A model generated the notes under the pieces. That model saw only the letters and a program-made list of their open reading frames with translations, was not told where the DNA came from and made no database searches. Of a DNA stretch of 8,345 nt, positions 1 to 5,612 are shown piece by piece. The stretch is from Chloroflexota bacterium (GTDB taxonomy: Bacteria; Chloroflexota; Dormibacteria; Dormibacterales; Dormibacteraceae): positions 1 to 8,345 of the forward strand of contig VBGE01000057.1 in the NCBI GenBank assembly GCA_005880345.1. Direction: 5' to 3'. Position numbers and translations under genes: made by a program. Position 1 is the first letter of the stretch, and every line of letters starts with the position of its first letter.

Positions 1-368
1 CCCACTGGATGAACCAGCGCTACCTCGATGCGGGCTATGTGATGGACCCCCGGCATCCGCAGGGACTCGTCTACGCGAACAGCAAACATGGCCCGGTGCT
101 GCTCGGCGCGATGTTTCAGATGAAGCGAGTCGGCGAGTTCGGCCCCGACCCCGGCGGCCCGCTCACGGCATGGCACCAGCATCAGAACATCTGCGTCACG
201 CCAATCGGGTTCGAGTTCAGCCTGATGACACCAACAGCCACATGTCCCATCGGGGCGATCGATGTGAGCGTGCCCGCGATGCTCCATGTGTGGATCGTCG
301 ACAACCCGGGCGGCAAGTTCGCGGTCGACATCGACTCGAAGGTGGTGAAGCAAATTGATCAAAGTTGA
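1..368 (+). CDS. Conserved hypothetical protein with His/Cys motifs, C-terminal part (5' end outside window)
   Basis: The reading frame is already open at base 3 (His-Trp before the first Met at base 9), so the gene very probably starts upstream of the window; the visible Met at 9 is likely internal. The 121 visible residues resemble the C-terminal half of a hypothetical family I know from actinobacteria, with a block reading like 'DP..P..LVYAN...GPVLLGAMF', then WHQHQNIC (Trp55, His56, His58, Asn60, Cys62 counted from the Met at 9), Cys79-Pro80, and MLHVW (His93). The spaced His and Cys residues could bind a metal, but that is inference. There is no membrane segment in this part. Its stop codon lies 14 bases inside the next gene, so the two are probably translationally coupled. 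Function unknown. Confidence 0.75.
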   Translation, partial: HWMNQRYLDAGYVMDPRHPQGLVYANSKHGPVLLGAMFQMKRVGEFGPDPGGPLTAWHQHQNICVTPIGFEFSLMTPTATCPIGAIDVSVPAMLHVWIVDNPGGKFAVDIDSKVVKQIDQS

Positions 369-717
369 GGCCTCGAGCCGTCCCGAGGCGGCGTTCGTGC
401 TGCTCCTCATGCAGAGCCTGTTCTGGCTGATCGCCGGCATCTCGGCCGCGCCGTTCGTGCTGGGCGGCGAGATCCACATGGCGGGCCTCGCGCTGGTGAC
501 GATGCTCTTCGCCCTGGGCACGTTCATGCTCGGGCTTGGTGTTCTTTGGCGCCGGCCCTGGGCGAGGATCTGGGCCATCGCGATCGAGATCGCTTGTCTT
601 TTCGGCAGCGCCGCGTTGCTGACGCTGCCGATCGGCTTCAACCGCGGCCCGGTCTCGCTGCTCGTCAACGTCGTGCTGCCACTCGCCGTGCTGCTCCTGG
701 TGCGCAAGACGTTTTGA
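355..717 (+). CDS. Small four-helix integral membrane protein, function unknown
   Basis: A 120-residue protein with about four hydrophobic helices (roughly residues 14-36, 43-64, 71-92 and 99-116) and short charged loops such as RRPWAR at 66-71. There is no catalytic motif and I do not recognise a named family. The start is a TTG at 355, inside the tail of the preceding gene (14-base overlap), with GAAGGTGG at 338-345 about nine bases upstream as a plausible ribosome binding site. The next in-frame Met (residue 19) would cut into the first helix, which favours the TTG. It sits between the His/Cys-motif protein and the DUF72 gene in one short-spaced run, consistent with co-transcription. Membrane location is a confident inference; its role is unknown. 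Confidence 0.75.
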   Translation: MIKVEASSRPEAAFVLLLMQSLFWLIAGISAAPFVLGGEIHMAGLALVTMLFALGTFMLGLGVLWRRPWARIWAIAIEIACLFGSAALLTLPIGFNRGPVSLLVNVVLPLAVLLLVRKTF

Positions 718-726
718 TATTCGGCG

Positions 727-1488
727 ATGTTGTTTGTCGGCACATCGGGATGGCAGTACAGGCACTGGAAGCGGGTGTTCTATCCCGACAAGCTGCCGCA
801 GCGCCTGTGGCTGCCTTATTTCGCGGAGCGCTTTCAGACGGTCGAGGTGAACAACACCTTCTACAACCTGCCTGAGCGATCGGTCTTCGAGCAGTGGCGG
901 GCCAACACCCCCGGCGACTTCGTCTTCGCTCTGAAGATGAGCCGGTACCTCACGCACCTCAAGCGACTACACGATCCGTCCGAGCCGGTGCAGCGTTTCC
1001 TGGAGCGGGCCGCGGGGCTGGGTGGCAAGCTCGGCCCGGTCCTGCTCCAGCTGCCGCCGCGCTTTCCGGCCAATCTGCTGCTGCTGGACGAGACGCTCGC
1101 GAGGTTCGACGGCTCCGTCCGCCTCGCCGTGGAGTTTCGCGACGACAGCTGGTTCACGCCAGAGACCTGCAAGCTGCTCGAGCGTCGCGGCGCCGCGATG
1201 TGCCTGGCCGACAGCCCACGTCGCAAGCAGCCGCATTGGCGCACGGCCTCGTTCGGGTTTGTCCGTTTTCATGAAGGCAAGGGGCCACACGCCCCCGGCT
1301 ACGAGCAAGACGCGCTGCGACGTTGGGTCGAGCGCATCGCAGAGATGTGGTCGTCGACCGACGACGTCTTCGCCTACTTCAACAACGACACGTTCGGTTA
1401 TGCGATCAAGGACGCGGCCACCTTCGGCGAGATGGCGGCGAAGGCGGGCCTCAGCCCGACGCGCGTGCCTTCAACGACCGCCGCTTGA
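727..1488 (+). CDS. DUF72 domain-containing protein (YecE-like)
   Basis: A 253-residue protein covering the whole DUF72/YecE family, which has a TIM-barrel fold and no settled biochemical role. Family hallmarks are in the expected order: GTSGWQYRHW at residues 5-14, FQTVEVNNTFYNLP at 36-49, LGPVLLQLPPRF at 102-113, LAVEFRDDSWF at 133-143, VRFHEG at 179-184 and YFNNDTFGYAIKDA at 217-230. The length is normal for the family. The ATG at 727 gives the usual N terminus a few residues before GTSGW; the Shine-Dalgarno is weak, and only nine bases separate it from the upstream membrane-protein gene, so it is likely read from the same transcript. The last 38 bases overlap the 3' end of the convergent minus-strand gene. 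Soluble, cytoplasmic; family call is firm, function is not known. Confidence 0.93.
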   Translation: MLFVGTSGWQYRHWKRVFYPDKLPQRLWLPYFAERFQTVEVNNTFYNLPERSVFEQWRANTPGDFVFALKMSRYLTHLKRLHDPSEPVQRFLERAAGLGGKLGPVLLQLPPRFPANLLLLDETLARFDGSVRLAVEFRDDSWFTPETCKLLERRGAAMCLADSPRRKQPHWRTASFGFVRFHEGKGPHAPGYEQDALRRWVERIAEMWSSTDDVFAYFNNDTFGYAIKDAATFGEMAAKAGLSPTRVPSTTAA

Positions 1489-1927
1489 GAGCTTCATCGG
1501 CGTCGTCGGTCGTCACATAGCGGCGGCGGAAGTTCCGCAGCGCAAATCGGTCGCACGCAGTCTCAGCGCTCGAGCCTTTGCCCAGGACCTCGTACAGGTA
1601 CCAGTGCAGCCACTCGTGGCAATAGAGGAATCGCAGCACGTCGCGCTTGCTCCGGAAGGAGACGGTTTCCGAGGCCCATGCGAATCGCATTCCCTCGCCG
1701 CGCTTGCGACGCGCCGCGTAGATCACGGGCTCCTTGAAAGCGCGAAATGGGATCGGCACCTGCAGCACGATGCGCCGCTCGTCGAACTCGCAGCGGGCCG
1801 CGAGGTGTGGCCCCCACCGGTAGCGGAGCGGCTTGACCAGGATGTCGTAATCGCAGCGGGGGAGGCCCTCCAGCGCTTGCCTGGCCTGGGCCGTGGTGTA
1901 GCCGGAAAGCTCGGAGCGGATGGCCAT
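1451..1927 (-). CDS. Small putative zinc metalloprotein with HEWLH motif
   Basis: I chose the ATG at 1927, giving 158 residues. The frame stays open further upstream to 2077, but that stretch lies antisense to the next gene and looks non-coding. The notable feature is HEWLH at residues 104-108, an HExxH zinc-binding helix, followed 14 residues later by ETACDRFALRNF (Glu122, Asp126), which could supply the third ligand as in small zincins such as SprT-like or M78-like proteins. The region before it (RYRWGPHLAARCEFDERRIV, 35-54) is predicted to be beta-rich. No signal peptide or membrane helix is seen, so it is probably cytoplasmic. It overlaps the DUF72 gene tail to tail by 38 bases and is divergent from the stress-protein gene with 43 bases between starts. 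Peptidase activity is inferred from the motif only; I do not recognise a named family. Confidence 0.8.
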   Translation of the reverse strand: MAIRSELSGYTTAQARQALEGLPRCDYDILVKPLRYRWGPHLAARCEFDERRIVLQVPIPFRAFKEPVIYAARRKRGEGMRFAWASETVSFRSKRDVLRFLYCHEWLHWYLYEVLGKGSSAETACDRFALRNFRRRYVTTDDADEALKRRSLKARASG

Positions 1928-1954
1928 GGCCGACCAAGGATATGCGTTGTCTAG

Positions 1955-1967
1955 AGGTAGGAGGTGG
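1955..1967 (+). promoter_or_regulatory. Strong Shine-Dalgarno deciding the start at 1971
   Basis: AGGAGGT at 1959-1965, within a longer purine-rich run, lies five bases before the ATG at 1971. This is the best ribosome binding site in the window. It rules against the longer in-frame start at 1920, which would overlap the first codons of the divergent gene and add 17 residues unlike the stress-protein family. Confidence 0.8.
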
Positions 1968-1970
1968 CTT

Positions 1971-2483
1971 ATGCCAGACACCGTCGCCGGCCTGTTCAGG
2001 ACCCGTTCAGAAGCCGAGATGGGGCTTCGAAAACTCAAGGAGGCAGGCTTCCCCGAGGACCAGGTCGCAGTCGCCACGCCCCGCGTCGGACGGCGCGGAC
2101 ACTATGGGATGAAGGTCGCCGCGGGCATTGTGATCGGGATCATCCTGGGGGCGCTGGCCGGCGCCATCGCCACCGGCATGGTGCCGGGGGTGCGGCCGCT
2201 GATCCCCGGCAACCTGGTCCTCACATTCCTGTTCGCGGCGGCCGCCGGCGCGGCCACTGGAGGGCTCGCCGGCGCGTTGGTGAGCATGGCCGCGTCAGGC
2301 GACCGCGCGCTGTACTACGAGCAGGAGGTGGAGTCCGGGCGCGTGCTGGTCAGCGTCGCCGGGCCTCGCCTGGAGGAGGCGCGTGAGGTGCTGCTCGCCG
2401 CGGGCGCCATGGAAGCCGCGCCGGTCGAGGCGCCGCTTGCCCCGGGCGACGAGGTTCGGCGCCCACGGCCGGAGAGCGGATAA
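1971..2483 (+). CDS. General-stress-protein-like membrane protein (YflT/GsiB-17M-type N terminus)
   Basis: A 170-residue protein. Residues 4-36 (VAGLFRTRSEAEMGLRKLKE then AGFPEDQVAVA) match the pattern of the heat-induced/general stress 17M-like domain, where a short beta strand is followed by a helix that ends in an AGF-P motif. Two Gly/Ala-rich hydrophobic segments follow (about 48-70 and 82-107), with the small-residue spacing of glycine-zipper membrane helices. The C-terminal part (GRVLVSVAG..LEEAREVLLAAGA, 123-146) is a second strand-helix unit like those in related DUF1269-type proteins. Residues after about 150 are Pro/acidic and probably disordered. It has no catalytic motif. Start chosen from the AGGAGGT site. 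It faces the STAS-HATPase regulator tail to tail. A role in envelope stress is inference from the family. Confidence 0.8.
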   Translation: MPDTVAGLFRTRSEAEMGLRKLKEAGFPEDQVAVATPRVGRRGHYGMKVAAGIVIGIILGALAGAIATGMVPGVRPLIPGNLVLTFLFAAAAGAATGGLAGALVSMAASGDRALYYEQEVESGRVLVSVAGPRLEEAREVLLAAGAMEAAPVEAPLAPGDEVRRPRPESG

Positions 2484-2501
2484 GGCCGAGGCAGATGCCG
2501 G

Positions 2502-3347
2502 CTAAGCCGCCTTGACGTGGAGGCGCACGACGGTGCCGTCGCCGGAGTTGCGAATCTGCACGAGGTCGCACATCTGGTTGGCCAACCACAGTCCGCGTGG
2601 GTCTCGAGCATTGGCCCCAGGGCCCTCTCGGCCGGCCAGCGGCGCGACGTGGTTCCCTGCATCGCGCACGTCGCATCTCACTGTGCCGCCGTTCTCCCAC
2701 ATGTGGAGAACCCCTGAGCCGCCGCCGTGGACGACGCTGTTGGTGGCGACCTCGTTGACAGCTGTGACCAGCTCGATCGCGCGCGTCGCCGGCAGACCGG
2801 AAGCGGTGGCGAAGCGCGACGCCACCCCCCGCATCGCAAGCAAGCTCTCGCTGTCGAACGGCACCTCGCCGGATCCCGCCGGCGGGACGTTGAGCGGCGC
2901 CTCGAACGGTGCGCCACTCGCGTCAATCCCGCGATGGTCCGGGCTGCTCACCGCCATTCCAGCGGAGCTGATCCATTCGTGGCCGGCTCCGCACTGGCAC
3001 AGCACGAGGCTCGGCAGCTCCGACCAACCGGTCACGCGCAGCACTGTCTGCAGCTGGGCGGGAAGCCCGTGGAGCAGCAAGCGCCCACCGTCACCCAGGT
3101 CCGCCGCAGCATCGACAAGCGCCCTGATGCCGCTGATGTCGCAGAAGCTCAGCCGGCTGAGGTCAAGGTGCGGCGTATCGCCATCGGGGAAGATGGCGCG
3201 CAGAACCCGACCGACCGCGTCCGAGTTGGAGATGTCGATCTCGCCCGCGAACCGAAGGCCGAACGGCATCTCGGTGCGCGTGACGACCAGGTGCTTGTCG
3301 GCATAAAGCGGCCCGTCGCCATTGGCCGCCTGGAACAGGTCGTCCAT
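2502..3347 (-). CDS. STAS-HATPase fusion: anti-anti-sigma-like plus RsbW-like regulator
   Basis: A 281-residue soluble protein. Residues about 17-112 form a STAS domain of the SpoIIAA/RsbV type (LRFAGEIDISN at 31-41; LDLSRLSFCDISGIRALVDA at 61-80). Residues about 165-280 form a GHKL ATPase of the RsbW/SpoIIAB class: N box ELVTAVNEVATNSVVHGG (Glu199, Asn203, His207), G1 box DAGN at 229-232, and GLWLANQMCD at 252-261. In known partner-switch systems these two parts are separate proteins, the second binding a sigma factor and phosphorylating the first. Here they are joined by a linker with a CxC at 117-119. The usual phospho-acceptor just after Asp70 is Ile71, with Ser72 next. I prefer the ATG at 3347 (AGAAGG seven bases upstream). 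ATG 3383 and GTG 3398 are alternatives, but the added codons have poor third-position GC and carry a hairpin. No sigma factor gene is adjacent. Confidence 0.88.
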   Translation of the reverse strand: MDDLFQAANGDGPLYADKHLVVTRTEMPFGLRFAGEIDISNSDAVGRVLRAIFPDGDTPHLDLSRLSFCDISGIRALVDAAADLGDGGRLLLHGLPAQLQTVLRVTGWSELPSLVLCQCGAGHEWISSAGMAVSSPDHRGIDASGAPFEAPLNVPPAGSGEVPFDSESLLAMRGVASRFATASGLPATRAIELVTAVNEVATNSVVHGGGSGVLHMWENGGTVRCDVRDAGNHVAPLAGREGPGANARDPRGLWLANQMCDLVQIRNSGDGTVVRLHVKAA

Positions 3348-3363
3348 GAAAAAACCTTCTGCA

Positions 3364-3381
3364 GTCCAGTAAAAGCTGGAC
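3364..3381 (-). promoter_or_regulatory. Leader hairpin just before the STAS-HATPase start
   Basis: GTCCAG (3364-3369) and CTGGAC (3376-3381) form a perfect 6-bp inverted repeat with a six-base loop. On the minus-strand mRNA it is followed 11 bases later by a run of six T, between the AGAAGG ribosome binding site and the ATG at 3347. The T run is too far for a classic terminator, so it may be a leader structure affecting translation or RNA stability. Function is inference. Confidence 0.35.
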
Positions 3382-3408
3382 ATCCTTTCCACCCTCACTG
3401 AGAGGCAA

Positions 3409-3435
3409 CCGCCGGGCGGCCGTTTGTACCGGCGG
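3409..3435. repeat. 7-bp GC-rich inverted repeat upstream of the STAS-HATPase gene
   Basis: CCGCCGG (3409-3415) and CCGGCGG (3429-3435) are perfect inverted copies 13 bases apart, flanked by a direct repeat GGCAAC at 3404-3409 and 3434-3439. It lies in the 176-base gap between the PAP2 and STAS-HATPase genes, so it could be an operator or a leader stem. In DNA this GC-rich such repeats also arise by chance. Confidence 0.3.
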
Positions 3436-3487
3436 CAACTTCATCGGTAGTTCAGGTGATTGACTCGTTCATGAGATGGGGGTGCTT

Positions 3488-3501
3488 GGCCAGCAATGGC
3501 C
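3488..3501. other. Hairpin with GCAA tetraloop downstream of the PAP2 gene
   Basis: GGCCA (3488-3492), GCAA loop, TGGCC (3497-3501) form a perfect 5-bp stem; on the plus strand the loop is a GNRA tetraloop. It lies 23 bases beyond the PAP2 stop codon on the minus strand and has no following T run there, so it is at best a weak transcript end or stability element. Confidence 0.25.
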
Positions 3502-3523
3502 GGGCCCTCCACCATTTTTGGGG

Positions 3524-4081
3524 CTAGATTCTTTCGGTCGACCTCGTCAGCCAGGCGACCAGGGTCCCGGAAGCCACCCCGATGAGGCCCCCAACCGCGG
3601 TATCGCTTGGGAAGTGGTGCCCCAGATGCACGCGCGAGGCGGCAACCCCGGCCGCCAGGGCAAAGACCAGTGGGGAAACCTTCGGATAGAAGGCCGCGAG
3701 CGTCGTCGCGGCCGCGAATGACGATGCGGAGTGGCCGGACGGAAACGAAGCGTCAGTCGTGCGAATGCCGACCACGAGGACGTCTTTCCCGACCCACGGC
3801 CGCTGACGCCGGAAGACCGGCTTGATCATGCGCTGCACGACATAAGTCGTGCCCAACGAAGCGACGCTCACCGCCAGGCCCGCGCGCCGCCCCTTCGTGC
3901 CGCCGAGCCAGGCCAGGGCAAGCCCCGCCGCCACCCAGCCTGGACCTTCGCCCAGGTCGGAAAGGAGCGCCACGTAGCGGTCGCCGATCGGGGAGTGGGG
4001 CAGGCCGTGGATCGCCCGATACAGGCGACGGTCGACGCTCTCCGGCAGGATTCGGGGCGGTTCCAACGAGGGAATCTGCAT
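3524..4081 (-). CDS. PAP2-family (type 2 phosphatidic acid phosphatase) membrane phosphatase
   Basis: A 185-residue membrane protein with all three catalytic motifs of the PAP2/haloperoxidase superfamily: KPVFRRQRP at residues 87-95 (Lys87, Arg94, Pro95), PSGHS at 114-118, and SRVHLGHHFPSD at 149-160 (Arg150, nucleophile His156, Asp160). Hydrophobic segments at about 48-60, 66-82, 118-131, 135-149 and 162-178 place the active site at the outer face of the membrane, as in relatives that dephosphorylate phosphatidic acid, phosphatidylglycerophosphate or undecaprenyl pyrophosphate. The substrate cannot be told from sequence. The ATG at 4081 fits the family's short N terminus, but no Shine-Dalgarno precedes it; the GTG codons at 4093 and 4099 are alternatives, or the message may be leaderless. 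It is divergent from the Nramp gene and lies upstream of the STAS-HATPase gene on the same strand. Confidence 0.92.
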   Translation of the reverse strand: MQIPSLEPPRILPESVDRRLYRAIHGLPHSPIGDRYVALLSDLGEGPGWVAAGLALAWLGGTKGRRAGLAVSVASLGTTYVVQRMIKPVFRRQRPWVGKDVLVVGIRTTDASFPSGHSASSFAAATTLAAFYPKVSPLVFALAAGVAASRVHLGHHFPSDTAVGGLIGVASGTLVAWLTRSTERI

Positions 4082-4284
4082 CGAATAATCAACGCACACG
4101 CCCGGTAAAGGGCGAGAGCGGCGGCGTTTCACCGATGTGAGAGGTCGGAAAGAACGCCGGCCGGCTGAGGACGACGTCGGCCTGCCGGGCGAGCCGATCC
4201 AGGACCCGCTGCTTCGAGTGCTGCCCGCCGGCCCCGACCGGGAGCCCGCCGCGTACGACCTCCAGAAGGAGAGCGTCGCGCCAG

Positions 4285-4300
4285 GTGACCAGGCGGTCAC
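4285..4300. promoter_or_regulatory. Inverted repeat 22 bases before the Nramp start
   Basis: GTGACC (4285-4290) and GGTCAC (4295-4300) are perfect inverted copies with an AGGC spacer, suiting either a small operator for a dimeric repressor or a four-base-loop RNA hairpin. It lies in the 241-base divergent region between the PAP2 and Nramp genes. It does not match the MntR, Fur or manganese-riboswitch forms I know, so its role is open. Confidence 0.35.
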
Positions 4301-4306
4301 AGGTGG

Positions 4307-4318
4307 CCCGCCGGCGGG
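4307..4318. promoter_or_regulatory. 12-bp perfect palindrome covering the Nramp ribosome binding region
   Basis: CCCGCCGGCGGG is a perfect palindrome ending four bases before the ATG at 4323. Its right arm GGCGGG is the only purine-rich stretch placed to act as a ribosome binding site, so pairing with another copy or with nearby C-rich sequence could limit translation. This is inference, and GC-rich palindromes are common by chance in this DNA. Confidence 0.25.
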
Positions 4319-4322
4319 ACGG

Positions 4323-5609
4323 ATGAGCCTTGACGAAGCCAGGCGCAAAGGGCCGGTCGGATGGCTGCAGCTGCTGGGCCCGGGTCTCATCACCGGTGCG
4401 AGCGACGACGACCCGAGCGGGATCGGGACGTACTCCCAGGTCGGCAGCCAGTTCGGCTACAGCCTGCTCTGGACCGCGCTGTTCACCTTTCCGTTCATGG
4501 CCGCGGTGCAGGAGCTCTGCGCCAGGATCGCCCTGCACACAGGCGTTGGCCTGGCGACCTCCTTGCGCCGTCGATTCCCCACGTGGGTGGTCGGGGCCTG
4601 CGTCCTCGCGCTTTTTGTCGCCAACACCATCAACGTCGGCGCCGACCTCGGGGCTGTCGCCGCTGCCGGATCACTGCTCACGAGAGGAGCTGTCCGGCAG
4701 CTGTGGCTCGTCGTCCCGGTGGCGCTGTTGCTGCTCGGCCTCCAGATGTTCCTGACCTACGCCACCATCTTCAAGATCTTCAAATGGCTGACGGTCGCGC
4801 TCTTCGCGTATGTCGTGTGCGGGGTCATCGTCCATCCCGACCTGCGCCAGGTGCTGCTCGCGAGTGTCGTGCCGCACATCGAGCTGAGCAAGGAGTTCAT
4901 CGCTGCCATCGTCGCCATCTTCGGCACGACGATCTCGCCGTACCTTTTCTTCTGGCAGGCGTCGTCCGAGGTCGACGAGATGCGCGCCGCGGGCAAGCGC
5001 ACCGAGGAGGAGCGCCGTGGCGTCGGGACCTCGGAGCTGCGAGCAGCGAGGGCCGACATCCTGATCGGCATGCTGTTCAGCAACATCGTCATGTACTTCA
5101 TCATCGTCACCACCGCGGCCGTGCTCCACGCCCACGGCAAGACGGACGTCCAGACCGCCGACCAGGCGGCGCAAGCTCTGGCGCCACTCGCGGGCGAGTG
5201 GTCGTTTGCGCTGTTCGCTTTCGGGATGATCGGGACAGGACTGCTCGCCATCCCCATCCTCACCGGCTCGGCGTCTTACGCCATCAAAGACTTCTTGGGG
5301 TTGAAAGGCGGGCTGGCGGACAAGCCCGCGTATCGGCCGACCTTCTACCTGATCATGGCGCTGGCCACCGTGGCCGGCATCGCCATCAACCTGATCGGGC
5401 TCAATCCGATCCGCGCCCTGTTCTTGACCGCGATCATCAACGGCGTGGTCGCGCCGCCGTTGCTCGCGCTGATCGTCCTGCTCGGGTCGAGCCGAGAGGT
5501 GATGGGGGCGCGCACCAGCGGCGTGGTGAGCAAGACGCTCACGTGGACCACGACCGCGGTCATGGGCGCGGCCGCGGTCGCTTTGATCGCGACCCTGCTG
5601 ATCCGCTGA
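4323..5609 (+). CDS. Nramp-superfamily divalent metal transporter with altered metal-site motifs
   Basis: A 428-residue polytopic inner-membrane protein with about eleven helices and the Nramp/MntH order of segments. The first helix reads [20 protein letters not shown] (19-38): the family Asp-Pro is kept (Asp30-Pro31), but the usual DPGN is DPSG. The sixth-helix motif, usually MPH, is SPY in [14 protein letters not shown] (201-214). These positions bind the transported ion in canonical Nramp proteins, so the substrate may differ from Mn2+/Fe2+. I recognise this DDDPSG...TTISPY type as a widespread clade annotated only as Nramp family. A charged cytoplasmic loop lies at 219-243. The frame is open from an ATG at 4137, but those 62 extra residues are polar and unlike the family; I chose ATG 4323, nine residues before the first hydrophobic stretch. 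It meets the F420 oxidoreductase gene tail to tail with three bases between stops. Confidence 0.9.
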   Translation: MSLDEARRKGPVGWLQLLGPGLITGASDDDPSGIGTYSQVGSQFGYSLLWTALFTFPFMAAVQELCARIALHTGVGLATSLRRRFPTWVVGACVLALFVANTINVGADLGAVAAAGSLLTRGAVRQLWLVVPVALLLLGLQMFLTYATIFKIFKWLTVALFAYVVCGVIVHPDLRQVLLASVVPHIELSKEFIAAIVAIFGTTISPYLFFWQASSEVDEMRAAGKRTEEERRGVGTSELRAARADILIGMLFSNIVMYFIIVTTAAVLHAHGKTDVQTADQAAQALAPLAGEWSFALFAFGMIGTGLLAIPILTGSASYAIKDFLGLKGGLADKPAYRPTFYLIMALATVAGIAINLIGLNPIRALFLTAIINGVVAPPLLALIVLLGSSREVMGARTSGVVSKTLTWTTTAVMGAAAVALIATLLIR

Positions 5610-5612
5610 GCC

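Noticed and set aside
217..957. Long minus-strand open frame of about 246 codons across the first genes
   Set aside because: It is antisense to three well-supported plus-strand frames, is extremely rich in Arg, Gln, Glu and His, and has no recognisable domain; a GC-driven shadow.
1022..1954. Plus-strand open frame of about 310 codons
   Set aside because: Its first half is an Arg/Ser-rich alternate frame of the DUF72 gene and its second half is antisense to the HEWLH gene; no family resemblance.
2482..2513. Possible bidirectional terminator between the stress-protein and STAS-HATPase genes
   Set aside because: CGGC-TAA-GCCG and the weak outer AAGGC/GCCTT pairing give only short stems, and no T run follows on either strand.
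2512..3306. Plus-strand open frame of about 264 codons opposite the STAS-HATPase gene
   Set aside because: The minus strand carries clear STAS and HATPase motifs; the plus frame is Ser/Pro/Arg-rich with no domain.
4137..4322. 62-residue N-terminal extension of the Nramp protein
   Set aside because: Polar, family-unlike sequence without a ribosome binding site at 4137; the Met at 4323 fits the family better.
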